Assembly: GCF_001404985.1 (NCBI RefSeq)
Contig: NZ_JRLF01000009.1
Location: 248,001 to 312,000 of the forward strand
Length of the DNA: 64,000 bases
Source: Flavobacterium aquidurense
GTDB lineage: Bacteria; Bacteroidota; Bacteroidia; Flavobacteriales; Flavobacteriaceae
Direction of reading: 5' to 3'
In this document: piece by piece, positions 34,692 to 42,119 of the stretch
Layout of the letters: the number at the start of each line of letters is the position of its first letter
Numbering within the stretch: position 1 is the first letter of the stretch
Program-made: the position numbers and the translations under genes
Notes under the pieces: model-generated
Seen by the model: only the letters and a program-made list of their open reading frames with translations
Databases searched by the model: none
Told to the model about the DNA's origin: nothing

Positions 34692-35240
34692 TTACGATTT
34701 AAACTCAATATACTTCGCCGGAACCTCATTTGTTAACCAAACATTATTTTCAGACAAATAAAATTTAAATCCGTCTCTGTGCATTGCACCACTTCTTACG
34801 GTGAGAATATGGGGAATCCCTCTTCTTCCTCCTACTTTTGTGGCCGTTTCCAGATCTTTGGAAAGATGAACATGTTGACGGCTCATTTTTTGCAAACCTT
34901 CTTTTTTAATATTATCCAAAAATTTTGCAACAGTTCCGTGATATAAAAGCTCTGAAGGTTCTGTTTCGTTCAAATTCAATTCAACAGAAATCGAATGTCC
35001 CTGACTTGCTCTTATTTTTGTTTTATCTTCATTAAAGGCGAAACGTTTTTTATCATTGTTTTCTACCACATAATCCAAAAGAACAGCGTCTAGTTTCTGT
35101 CCTTTTTTAGAGCATTTTAAAATTAATTCATCTACATCTGCCCAGCCATTTTCATCTAATTTTAATCCTATTTTTTCCGGAGAATGCCTAAGTACTAAAC
35201 TTAGAAATTTACTCACTGTTTTTGCTATTTTTTCATTCAT
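34692..35240 (-). CDS. kptA: RNA 2'-phosphotransferase, KptA/Tpt1 family
   Basis: 182 aa. Tpt1 enzymes transfer an internal RNA 2'-phosphate to NAD, releasing nicotinamide and ADP-ribose 1''-2''-cyclic phosphate. Some also ADP-ribosylate RNA or DNA 5'-phosphates. All signature residues are visible: LRHSPEKIGL (Arg18-His19), RASQGHS (from Arg77), LYHGT (His101), RQHVHLSKD (Arg121), and VWLTNEVPAKYI. Its start overlaps the stop of the DUF4291 gene (ATGA), a sign of coupled translation. Nicotinamide released by this reaction is the substrate of the terminal Nampt gene. Confidence 0.93.
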   Translation of the reverse strand: MNEKIAKTVSKFLSLVLRHSPEKIGLKLDENGWADVDELILKCSKKGQKLDAVLLDYVVENNDKKRFAFNEDKTKIRASQGHSISVELNLNETEPSELLYHGTVAKFLDNIKKEGLQKMSRQHVHLSKDLETATKVGGRRGIPHILTVRSGAMHRDGFKFYLSENNVWLTNEVPAKYIEFKS

Positions 35241-35881
35241 GATTTCTCTGAAATTTTTAATTTTTTATTCAGTTCTTCATCCTTAAAAACGAATGGCTTT
35301 TCAGCAGGAACTACTAATTTTTCTAATTGCTGGTTCTGAACAAACGAATATTGTTCTTTTACAAATTCCGAAATATCTTCGATTAACATAATATCTTCTT
35401 TCGCAAAAGATTTTATAAAGTCATCTCTTAAACCAATCTGAATGGCTCTTCGTTCTAATTTGTTTCCGTACGGATCGTGATCAGGATCCCATTGTAATCT
35501 TACTGATGATGTTTTTACTTGTTCTTGCCATTCTTCATGACTTATTTCAAGCGAAGCATCATAAGAAGAATAAACGGCATTTTGCAAATACTTATTGAAT
35601 GCCGAGATTTTAAGGTGAATTGCCAACACCACTTCTTGTCCTTCTTTAGTTCCCCATCCGTTTCTGTACATCATCCAAAGAAAATTGGGTTTAATCCAGG
35701 TCATTCTCGTAAGGCTAAATTCTCCTCCAAAAAACTGATTTTTTACTGCAAATTCACCTATATCTTTTCGGTATGATTGATACACTATTATTTCTTCATC
35801 ATCATATTGAGCCATAATGTGATAACCTGATTTTGGCCATGCTGTTATTTGCTCATCATATTTTTTTAATTCTATTTTCAT
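35237..35881 (-). CDS. DUF4291 domain-containing protein
   Basis: 214 aa with the DUF4291 hallmarks: YDDEEIIVYQSYRKDIGEFA (about 26-45), RMTWIKPNFLWMMYRNGWGTKEGQE (about 59-83), SSVRLQWDPDHDP (about 125-137) and RRAIQIGLR. The function is not established. Its place between a macrodomain and KptA genes hints at a role in ADP-ribose or RNA-end chemistry. Membership of the ADP-ribosyltransferase-like fold group is a possibility I cannot verify here. It overlaps kptA by four bases. Confidence 0.85.
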   Translation of the reverse strand: MKIELKKYDEQITAWPKSGYHIMAQYDDEEIIVYQSYRKDIGEFAVKNQFFGGEFSLTRMTWIKPNFLWMMYRNGWGTKEGQEVVLAIHLKISAFNKYLQNAVYSSYDASLEISHEEWQEQVKTSSVRLQWDPDHDPYGNKLERRAIQIGLRDDFIKSFAKEDIMLIEDISEFVKEQYSFVQNQQLEKLVVPAEKPFVFKDEELNKKLKISEKS

Positions 35882-35959
35882 TTTATTTTCTACACAATAT
35901 CTTCATTATGCGTTTTATTTAATTCAATCAGACACAATTCAAATAATCTGATTCTATTA

Positions 35960-36475
35960 TTATTTATTTTCTAATAAACCACTATATATTTCATAACTCT
36001 CATCATCAAAACAAATAAATACTACTTTATCAATTTCCGAAATTCTTTCAAAATTTCGAACTGCTTCTATAGCAATTTTCGCTGCTTTATCTTTAGGAAA
36101 TCTGTAAATTCCCGTACTAATACCTGGAAAAGCAATTGTTTTAATATTGTTATGTACAGCCAGTTTTAAACTGTTTTGATAACAAGATGATAGTAAATTC
36201 TTTTTTTCTTGTTTATCACCATCCCAAACCGGACCAACGGTGTGAATTACATATTTTGATGGTAAATTTCCAGCTGTTGTAATCACAGCTTCACCAACTT
36301 TACACCCGCCTTGTTTATTTCGAATCTGGATGCATTCGTCTAAAATAGCTTTTCCTCCTTTTCTATGAATAGCACCATCAACACCTCCTCCGCCAAGCAA
36401 AGAAGTATTGGCTGCGTTAACAATCGCATCGACTTGAATTTCGGTTATATCACCTTTAAGGATTTCTAATTTCAT
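35960..36475 (-). CDS. Macrodomain protein (MacroD/YmdB type)
   Basis: A 171-aa stand-alone macrodomain. The MacroD-type catalytic and binding motifs are present: [27 protein letters not shown] (about 15-41; Asn20, Asn23, Asp33), [25 protein letters not shown], and [12 protein letters not shown] for the diphosphate loop. Family members hydrolyse O-acetyl-ADP-ribose, protein or nucleic-acid ADP-ribose, and ADP-ribose-1''-phosphate. The last links it to the product of KptA. Seven bases separate it from the NADAR gene. Confidence 0.93.
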   Translation of the reverse strand: MKLEILKGDITEIQVDAIVNAANTSLLGGGGVDGAIHRKGGKAILDECIQIRNKQGGCKVGEAVITTAGNLPSKYVIHTVGPVWDGDKQEKKNLLSSCYQNSLKLAVHNNIKTIAFPGISTGIYRFPKDKAAKIAIEAVRNFERISEIDKVVFICFDDESYEIYSGLLENK

Positions 36476-36482
36476 AATTAAT

Positions 36483-37010
36483 TTATTTCAATTCATCCCT
36501 AACTTCCATTAAAGCAAAACCTAACAAATTCAAACCTTTCCATTTGGCAGGATTGAGAATATCTTTGTGATCACCCGCCATTCCTATTCCCCAAATGGCA
36601 TCGACCGGACTTGCTTCTACTATAACCCTGTCTTGTGTGTTTAGTAAAAAAGTTTTTAGCTCCGGATTCTGACTGAATTTATGATAATTCCCTTCTTTCA
36701 CAATGTCAAATCTTGCGGCTAACCAAAGGGTTTCATTATAATTCTTTACTTCTCTTCCAAACTTTTTGGCTTCAGCAGGAGATTTAGCCTGAAGTATTTT
36801 CTCCAAAATTTTATCATCTTTAAACAATTCGGCTTTCTTGGCCATCATCCAGTGTTCAGCTGTTTTATAAATCACTTTATCAACTTCGAAAGAACTTAAC
36901 CACCATTGACTAAAGCAGGTTTTAGAAATGCTCCCGTCTTTATTGGGTTGATGTCCCCAGAAAAATAAAAATTTACTTTCTGCGGCTATGTTTTCTATAT
37001 TATATTTCAT
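36483..37010 (-). CDS. NADAR family protein (YbiA type)
   Basis: 175 aa. NADAR motifs: FLFFWGHQP near the N-terminus, [21 protein letters not shown] (about 48-63), [22 protein letters not shown], and the C-terminal [13 protein letters not shown] then [16 protein letters not shown]. Characterised members include YbiA and enzymes that remove ADP-ribose from guanine in DNA. The residues typical of the family look intact. It is the fourth ADP-ribose-handling gene in this operon. Confidence 0.92.
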   Translation of the reverse strand: MKYNIENIAAESKFLFFWGHQPNKDGSISKTCFSQWWLSSFEVDKVIYKTAEHWMMAKKAELFKDDKILEKILQAKSPAEAKKFGREVKNYNETLWLAARFDIVKEGNYHKFSQNPELKTFLLNTQDRVIVEASPVDAIWGIGMAGDHKDILNPAKWKGLNLLGFALMEVRDELK

Positions 37011-37018
37011 TTTTTCTC

Positions 37019-38101
37019 TTATTGAAACAAAGAAGTCAGCTGTTTAAAACCTTTAGAATCAGGCGAAAATGATCCATATATTTCAGCAAACTGAGTAGTT
37101 AACTTTTCAAATTTATAATCCACTTCGATCTGATCCATACAGGTTAGAACCAGATTTCTTTGAGCATCCGGACTATATGCTGCATCCAGCTTTAAACTAT
37201 AATTCAAAAGATCGTAATCTAAATCGCCTGTTCGCAATTCTTTCTGAAAATCGTTATAAACACAGGTTTCTTCTTCGTTATTTTTTAATTTTAATTCGCG
37301 TTCATTACTCATCCATCCACTACCATGTCGGGTAGAATAACTTCTGGTAACATAATACATTTCGATAGCTGTAATTTTCAAGTTCTTGCAAATTTCAAAG
37401 GCATTTTTTGATGTTGTATTGGCATAAGTAACATTCGGGAAAACCCCATGATCCATGTCAAGTAAAATTCCCTGGCTTCCTTCGAAAATAAGATTCGAAT
37501 ATTTTTCTAAAAAGCTGTAATCACTAATATTCCAATTTATTTCATCAACAATTTCAAGAAAATGATTTACTTCATCGTCGATTTCACTTTCATTTAGAAA
37601 ACCATAGTAGTAGGCAATCTTTTCCAGTTTTTCTAAAAGCATTTGGCGAGGCGCAATCAAGTCTATTGCATATAATTTGTATTGCCCTTCATTGCGTTTC
37701 ATTGTGGCTCCAACTCCTTTACCACAAGTTCCGTGATCCAGATTCCTTACATTATTTCGGTTTTGCCAAACATCAAATGGCGTCGTTATTTTTGCCAAAG
37801 GATGAATATGAAGTTCAATATTTCCTCCCAGTTCTTCCAGCACTTTTCTTTCGTTGTATAAAAAAACCGGATGAACAGTGCAATGTTCACTATAATAAGA
37901 CGGCAAACCGCGAAGTGCTCCGCTCGCAAAACTTGAATGAACGTGTTTTTTATCACCAATCATTACGGTATGTGCCGCTTGTTGCCCTCCTGAAAACCGA
38001 ATAACTATAGATTCAGGATTTTGCTTCGCCAGAAAATCTGTTGTAATCCCTTTTCCTTCATCACCAAATCCTAAACCTATAACTATTTGTGCTGTTTTCA
38101 T
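37019..38101 (-). CDS. Short adenylosuccinate synthetase-like protein
   Basis: 360 aa against about 430 for housekeeping PurA. The fold signature is clear: IVIGLGFGDEGKG (GTP loop, with the catalytic-type Asp14), RFSGGQQAAHTV (His44), HGTCGKGVGATMKR (IMP loop), and FEGSQGILLDMDHGVFPNVTYANTT. YYVTRSYSTRHGSG follows. The length resembles phage PurZ enzymes (2-aminoadenine synthesis), but those replace the Asp of GDEGKG, which is kept here. It may make adenylosuccinate, or join Asp to another nucleotide. The chromosomal purA is presumably elsewhere. Confidence 0.85.
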   Translation of the reverse strand: MKTAQIVIGLGFGDEGKGITTDFLAKQNPESIVIRFSGGQQAAHTVMIGDKKHVHSSFASGALRGLPSYYSEHCTVHPVFLYNERKVLEELGGNIELHIHPLAKITTPFDVWQNRNNVRNLDHGTCGKGVGATMKRNEGQYKLYAIDLIAPRQMLLEKLEKIAYYYGFLNESEIDDEVNHFLEIVDEINWNISDYSFLEKYSNLIFEGSQGILLDMDHGVFPNVTYANTTSKNAFEICKNLKITAIEMYYVTRSYSTRHGSGWMSNERELKLKNNEEETCVYNDFQKELRTGDLDYDLLNYSLKLDAAYSPDAQRNLVLTCMDQIEVDYKFEKLTTQFAEIYGSFSPDSKGFKQLTSLFQ

Positions 38102-38134
38102 TTTGTAAAATATTATTTAAACATATAGAAACAT

Positions 38135-39004
38135 TTATAGCATTTCTATATTATCTATATTATCTAATCCGTCAAGCGGAATGGTTCCTAAACCTAATCC
38201 TGAACTTTTATGTTTATCGCAAATGATTTTCTTGATTACATTCGGGATTTCTTTATGATCTTCGATAGACAAACAATTTTGTCCCAGTAATTCTTTCCAG
38301 GCTACATTTGCCCTTACTGCCTGATCAGAATGCAACACACTGATATGATAAACTTCGTAACTTTTTTGTGCTTCTTTCAATAATTCAAGATGCGTATATG
38401 TTTGCTGTCCTGAACCCATAATTTCTTTTATTGCTGATGCAGGAAGTGTTGGCAAATTAGGTTCGTCACCAACGGTAAACAACAATCCTTTTTGACCTCT
38501 TTTTTCGAAAGCATCAGTTTTGGTATGAAAAGCGGCAAAATACCAGGCCAAAAGATAACTTTCACCTGCATTTCCTCCTCCTCCGCTTTCAATATAAGTT
38601 CTGGTTAACCACATATCGAGTTCTTCATCACCAGATTCAAATTGCCCAACTTGCAACGGAAATCTATCACATTCATGATCTCCAATTCCTAAGAACAAAA
38701 GTGCCGGATCCGCAACTCCTCCCTGAATAATTCCTCCCATTAATTTTGGAAGTCCCTCTTTTATCAATTCATGCGGAATATGTCCCATACTTCCTGTAAC
38801 GTCCAATCCTAAAATAATTGGAACTGTATTTGGGTGAACTTCTGAATCTCTGGCCTCTCGAAATGTAATTCCGTTCGGATTCATCGATTCATGTGCCATT
38901 CCTATTTGATTCTGAATAAAAATCTCACCTGCAGATTTAAATCCGTATCCTGCTTTTTTTGCTCTGCTATCGCGAGCGCCTAAGTCATATCTTGTACCTC
39001 CCAT
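38135..39004 (-). CDS. VWA-domain protein with intact MIDAS
   Basis: 289 aa. The metal-ion-dependent adhesion site reads ILGLDVTGSM (Asp68, Thr70, Ser72), with Asp180 in LLFTVGDEPN as a further metal ligand. A Gly-rich loop, ESGGGGNAGESY (about 139-150), follows the central strand. There is no signal peptide, so it is cytosolic. The basic N-terminal 40 residues (RYDLGARDSRAKKAGYG) have no recognised domain. Two bases separate it from the small coiled-coil gene, and the two probably act together. The function is unknown. Confidence 0.8.
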   Translation of the reverse strand: MGGTRYDLGARDSRAKKAGYGFKSAGEIFIQNQIGMAHESMNPNGITFREARDSEVHPNTVPIILGLDVTGSMGHIPHELIKEGLPKLMGGIIQGGVADPALLFLGIGDHECDRFPLQVGQFESGDEELDMWLTRTYIESGGGGNAGESYLLAWYFAAFHTKTDAFEKRGQKGLLFTVGDEPNLPTLPASAIKEIMGSGQQTYTHLELLKEAQKSYEVYHISVLHSDQAVRANVAWKELLGQNCLSIEDHKEIPNVIKKIICDKHKSSGLGLGTIPLDGLDNIDNIEML

Positions 39005-39006
39005 AA

Positions 39007-39342
39007 CTAAAATGTTTTACCAAATAAATATTCGAATCTTTTTTTTGTCACTTCAAACTGAATGTTTAAATTTCTAATTGTCAGTGACAATTCCATATCT
39101 TTTTGCACAAATGCTTCCGGTTGAAAATCAGCAAAAGTCAAACTGTTTTTATCCAGCGGACTAATATCAATAAGTCCTTCTTGTTCTCTTTCTAATCTTT
39201 TTATTTTCAGTTCAATATCTTCAACCCGGCGTCTGTAAATTAATTCAGAATCCTCACCAATTGTTTTGGCTCTGTCTTCTCTAATCTGATCATTGTTTCT
39301 TTTTAAAGACTCAATAAATCTTGGTTTTAAATCATCACTCAT
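39007..39342 (-). CDS. Small coiled-coil hypothetical protein
   Basis: 111 aa from the ATG at 39342 (MSDDLKPRFIESLKRNNDQIRE). The open frame extends to a TTG at 39390 without support. It is highly charged and helical: an N-terminal helix, then RRRVEDIELKIKRLEREQEGLID as a coiled-coil segment, and a C-terminal helix ending EYLFGKTF. I do not recognise the family. It sits between prs and the VWA gene and may be the VWA protein's partner. Confidence 0.65.
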   Translation of the reverse strand: MSDDLKPRFIESLKRNNDQIREDRAKTIGEDSELIYRRRVEDIELKIKRLEREQEGLIDISPLDKNSLTFADFQPEAFVQKDMELSLTIRNLNIQFEVTKKRFEYLFGKTF

Positions 39343-39412
39343 AATTTTTTGGTTTATTGTTAATAGTGTGTGTTTTGTTTCAGGTTTCAAGTTCTCAAAC
39401 GTGAAACTTATT

Positions 39413-40246
39413 TTAGACCAATTGATCTAATTTTATTACCTGAACACTTTCTCCTTCAAAATCTTTAACTGAATTTGTAGTGAATATTTTATCAAAGCAG
39501 TTTAGAACTTCAAAACCTTTATTGAAAATTCCGTGACTTACGGCTAAGTATAATTTTCCGGCATTTTTCTTTTTTAGTTCTTCCGCTAATCCTACAAAAG
39601 TTCCCCCACCATCACAAATATCATCTACAATTAAGCAATCTATTCCGTTTAGATCATCTTCGTATACTTTAAAACCAGATAATTTTCCGGTTTTAACATC
39701 ACGGCTTTTGCTGCATTCTACAACATCAACTCCACCTAAAAACTCAGAAACTTTATAGATTTTTTTAAGAGCACCACCATCAGGAGAAATTAATTTTACG
39801 TTTTCACCAATTACTTTTAAAACTTGTTGAATAAAAGTATGATTTGGAATCACTTCGCAATTGTTTACCAGTGCCGGAGTAACTTCAGAATGTGCATCAA
39901 AAACAAAAACTTTATTTAACTGAAGTCCGTTAATGATATCAGCGTAAACTTTTACAGATAATGATTCTCCTTTAATCATCACACGATCTTGTCTTGCTGC
40001 CGGGAAATACGGAATAAACAAATCGATTACTTTAACATCCATTCTTCGTAAAGCATCTACCGTGATGCATAATAATCCTAAATCATTGAATGAATTTAAA
40101 CGGTGTGTGATGGTTATCTTCTGATTGTGATCAAAATCAGGATTGATTTTAATGTGAGGTTCTCCTCCAGAAAATGTAAAACTTTGAAATTTGATTTCTT
40201 CCTGATTATCAAAAGGAGAGAATTTTGGGTCTAGGTTAAGTATCAT
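39413..40246 (-). CDS. Ribose-phosphate pyrophosphokinase (PRPP synthetase) homologue
   Basis: Makes PRPP from ribose-5-phosphate and ATP. 277 aa from the ATG at 40246 (MILNLDPKFSPF), shorter than housekeeping Prs (about 310-320 aa) and close to the phage/salvage-type Prs that pair with NadV. Visible motifs: LFIPYFPAARQDRVMIKGESLSVKVYA (ATP site), FDAHSEVTPALVNN, VKLISPDGGALKK, and the PRPP loop LIVDDICDGGGTF. It is the first gene of the operon ending in Nampt. The promoter and the paired NrtR-like palindromes lie immediately upstream. Confidence 0.9.
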   Translation of the reverse strand: MILNLDPKFSPFDNQEEIKFQSFTFSGGEPHIKINPDFDHNQKITITHRLNSFNDLGLLCITVDALRRMDVKVIDLFIPYFPAARQDRVMIKGESLSVKVYADIINGLQLNKVFVFDAHSEVTPALVNNCEVIPNHTFIQQVLKVIGENVKLISPDGGALKKIYKVSEFLGGVDVVECSKSRDVKTGKLSGFKVYEDDLNGIDCLIVDDICDGGGTFVGLAEELKKKNAGKLYLAVSHGIFNKGFEVLNCFDKIFTTNSVKDFEGESVQVIKLDQLV

Positions 40247-40256
40247 AGCGTTGTAG

Positions 40257-40277
40257 TTTGCGTTAATTATACGCAAA
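40257..40277 (-). promoter_or_regulatory. Putative NrtR operator 1
   Basis: TTTGCGT-TAATTAT-ACGCAAA: perfect 7-bp arms around a 7-bp spacer, 21 bp in all, the usual size of NrtR sites. It overlaps the last four bases of the -7 element (40274-40281) and covers the likely transcription start of the prs operon, as expected for a repressor site. Confidence 0.65.
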
Positions 40278-40303
40278 TATAGATTTAATTATTTAATAAA
40301 CAA
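40274..40303 (-). promoter_or_regulatory. Promoter of the prs-Nampt operon
   Basis: Read on the minus strand: TTG (40303-40301), a 19-base spacer, then TATATTTG (40281-40274), a full match to the Bacteroidota consensus. It lies between two 21-bp palindromes. Confidence 0.75.
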
Positions 40304-40308
40304 TTTAT

Positions 40309-40329
40309 TTTGTGTAAAAATTACGCAAA
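40309..40329 (-). promoter_or_regulatory. Putative NrtR operator 2
   Basis: TTTGTGT-AAAAATT-ACGCAAA: the same arm and spacer lengths as operator 1, with one arm mismatch. It lies six bases upstream of the -33 element and overlaps the last codons of the NrtR-like gene. Confidence 0.55.
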
Positions 40330-41013
40330 CTTTATTTCAAAGTGAAAGCCTTTTTTAATTAACTCATTATATTTCAAGTCATTAAACTTAAAAAGTTTTG
40401 CCGGACGACCACTTTTTATAGGCGAAAAATGTTCAGTTTGATCTAAAAATCCATAACTGAGTATTTTTTTTCTAAAATTTCGTCGGTCAATTTCCTTTTC
40501 AAGAATCGTACAATAAAGGTTTTCAAGATCCGAAAACAAAAATTCCTCAGGAAGCAAGTCGAAACCAATTGGCTCATAAGTCAGTTTTGATTTTAATCTT
40601 GCAATGGCACTTTTAAGAATTAAATTATGATCGAAAGCCAAAGCCGGAATTTCATCAATTTTAAACCATTGTACTTTTTCTGCATCAGTATCTGCTTTAA
40701 TTTCAAGATTCGAAGCATCTACTAAAGCATAATATGCTACAGAAATTACGCGGTTTCTGGAATCCCTGTAAATATCATCTCCAAACGTATATAATTGTTC
40801 CATAAAAGTGAGCTGGACATTCGTTTCTTCGTGCAATTCTCTAATTACTGCATCGCTCAAAGATTCATCGTTTTTTACTAATCCGCCTGGTAATGCCCAA
40901 TATTTATCTGCGGAGCCAAATTTCTGCTCAATTAAAAGCACATACAAATTGTTGTTCTTGTAACCAAAAACAATGGCATCAACTGCAATTCTAATATTTT
41001 GTAAATTTTCCAT
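40321..41013 (-). CDS. NrtR-type Nudix-domain transcriptional regulator
   Basis: 230 aa, the usual NrtR length and layout: an N-terminal Nudix domain (about 8-135), then a winged-helix DNA-binding domain (RNFRKKILSYGFLDQTEHFSPIKSGRPAKLFKFN, about 182-215). The Nudix box is Gly44 to Val66 with REUxEE complete (R58, E59, E62, E63); only its late Gly is Asn65. NrtR proteins repress NAD-salvage genes and release DNA on binding ADP-ribose or related ligands. It is directly upstream of, and co-oriented with, the prs-Nampt operon, where two matching palindromes occur. Confidence 0.85.
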   Translation of the reverse strand: MENLQNIRIAVDAIVFGYKNNNLYVLLIEQKFGSADKYWALPGGLVKNDESLSDAVIRELHEETNVQLTFMEQLYTFGDDIYRDSRNRVISVAYYALVDASNLEIKADTDAEKVQWFKIDEIPALAFDHNLILKSAIARLKSKLTYEPIGFDLLPEEFLFSDLENLYCTILEKEIDRRNFRKKILSYGFLDQTEHFSPIKSGRPAKLFKFNDLKYNELIKKGFHFEIKFA

Positions 41014-41030
41014 AATTTAAAAAAGGATTT

Positions 41031-41100
41031 GTCACGAATTGCACTAATTAAAATTTAATTGATCAGCAAAAATTAGTGTCAATTCGTAGAATTCGTCGCC
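41031..41100. repeat. cacgaatt-type inverted repeat
   Basis: gtcacgaattgcactaatt at the left and aattagtgtcaattcg then gaattcgtcgcc at the right form an imperfect inverted repeat. It resembles the element at 26825-26888. It lies between the NrtR-like and LysR genes. Confidence 0.65.
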
Positions 41101-41128
41101 AAAAAAAGATTTTTTGGCTAAAAACAAT

Positions 41129-42034
41129 TTATAATCTATTACCAAAAAACAATTTCAATTCTTTAGCAACAATATCAAAAAACGAATTTAAATTATTATT
41201 TTTTGGTGCTAATAAATACACAAATTCTTCCGGAACGTGAAAACTATTCCATAATAACTGCAATTTATTTTCTTTAATATAATTTCTCGCATTACAATTC
41301 CAGGTTATGGCAACTCCTTCATTTTTGGATAAGAGCCTCAGCATGTCAGATTCTGAAGGAATGATATAATTAGGAACCATAGATGGCCTTTTTTTATTAA
41401 AAGCATGAAGCCAGAACAATTTTATGTGCGGAATTCGTGCGTCATGACTGTACCATTTTTGACTGTTGAGCCATTGTTCTATTTCAGTGTAATTATCTGC
41501 TTTTAATTTCTGACGAAATTCTGTTATGTCTAAACTTGTTGGCGCAACCATTATTAGTTTAATTTTTCCAACAATTTCATAAGTAGTATCAAAAGTATCA
41601 AACCTTTTTGTGGTAATGGCAAAGTCAAGTTTTTTAGCATCGACCAAAGCAAAAAGTTCATCATTTTCTGCAAAAGTAAAATCAATTAAATCAAACTTAG
41701 AAATTAAAAGATCACCCACACAATTAAAAAGATGTTTTGAAATTCCCACAGAAATTAATCTGTTGGCATCTTCTGCTTTAGCCCGAAAACCGGCTTCGAC
41801 ACTTTCGAGTCTGTCGAGCGCATCTATTATCAAATTATTCAGTAACTTAGCGTATTCCGTTGGTTCTACGCCCTTTGACTTTCGGTTAAACAATTTGTTT
41901 CCAACATGAGCTTCCAGCATAGATATTTGCTGGCTAACTGCAGGCTGACTCATAAATAACTCTTTTGCAGCGATAGAAAAATTTCCGTTTTTATAAACCG
42001 CTTTAAATGTTCTGTACCATTCGAGATTTACCAT
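41129..42034 (-). CDS. LysR family transcriptional regulator
   Basis: 301 aa. The N-terminal winged helix-turn-helix is typical: LEWYRTFKAVYKNGNFSIAAKELFMSQPAVSQQISMLEAHVGNKLF (about 4-49). The rest is a substrate-binding-like effector domain. It is divergent from the DJ-1-like gene, with 85 bases between them, so it probably controls that gene and perhaps the alcohol dehydrogenase beyond it. The effector is unknown. Confidence 0.92.
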   Translation of the reverse strand: MVNLEWYRTFKAVYKNGNFSIAAKELFMSQPAVSQQISMLEAHVGNKLFNRKSKGVEPTEYAKLLNNLIIDALDRLESVEAGFRAKAEDANRLISVGISKHLFNCVGDLLISKFDLIDFTFAENDELFALVDAKKLDFAITTKRFDTFDTTYEIVGKIKLIMVAPTSLDITEFRQKLKADNYTEIEQWLNSQKWYSHDARIPHIKLFWLHAFNKKRPSMVPNYIIPSESDMLRLLSKNEGVAITWNCNARNYIKENKLQLLWNSFHVPEEFVYLLAPKNNNLNSFFDIVAKELKLFFGNRL

Positions 42035-42095
42035 GACATAAATTTATTTATAACAAACATAGTTTATTTTATTTTTACAAATATCACTTAAGCCG

Positions 42096-42103
42096 TAAAT
42101 TTG
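42096..42103 (+). promoter_or_regulatory. TAnnTTTG (-7) element of the DJ-1-like gene
   Basis: TAAATTTG lies 16 bases before the ATG, in the short divergent region shared with the LysR gene. Confidence 0.45.
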
Positions 42104-42119
42104 ATAAAAATTTAAACTT

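Noticed and set aside
37019..38101. Z-genome (2-aminoadenine) synthesis by a PurZ
   Set aside because: The Asp in GDEGKG is retained, and no DatZ, MazZ or DpoZ-like genes are present. Length alone is not enough.
30605..41013. Prophage origin for the NAD cluster
   Set aside because: Prs, NadV and NrtR-like genes occur in phages, but there are no structural, integrase or lysis genes and no attachment-site repeats. The surrounding genes are housekeeping.
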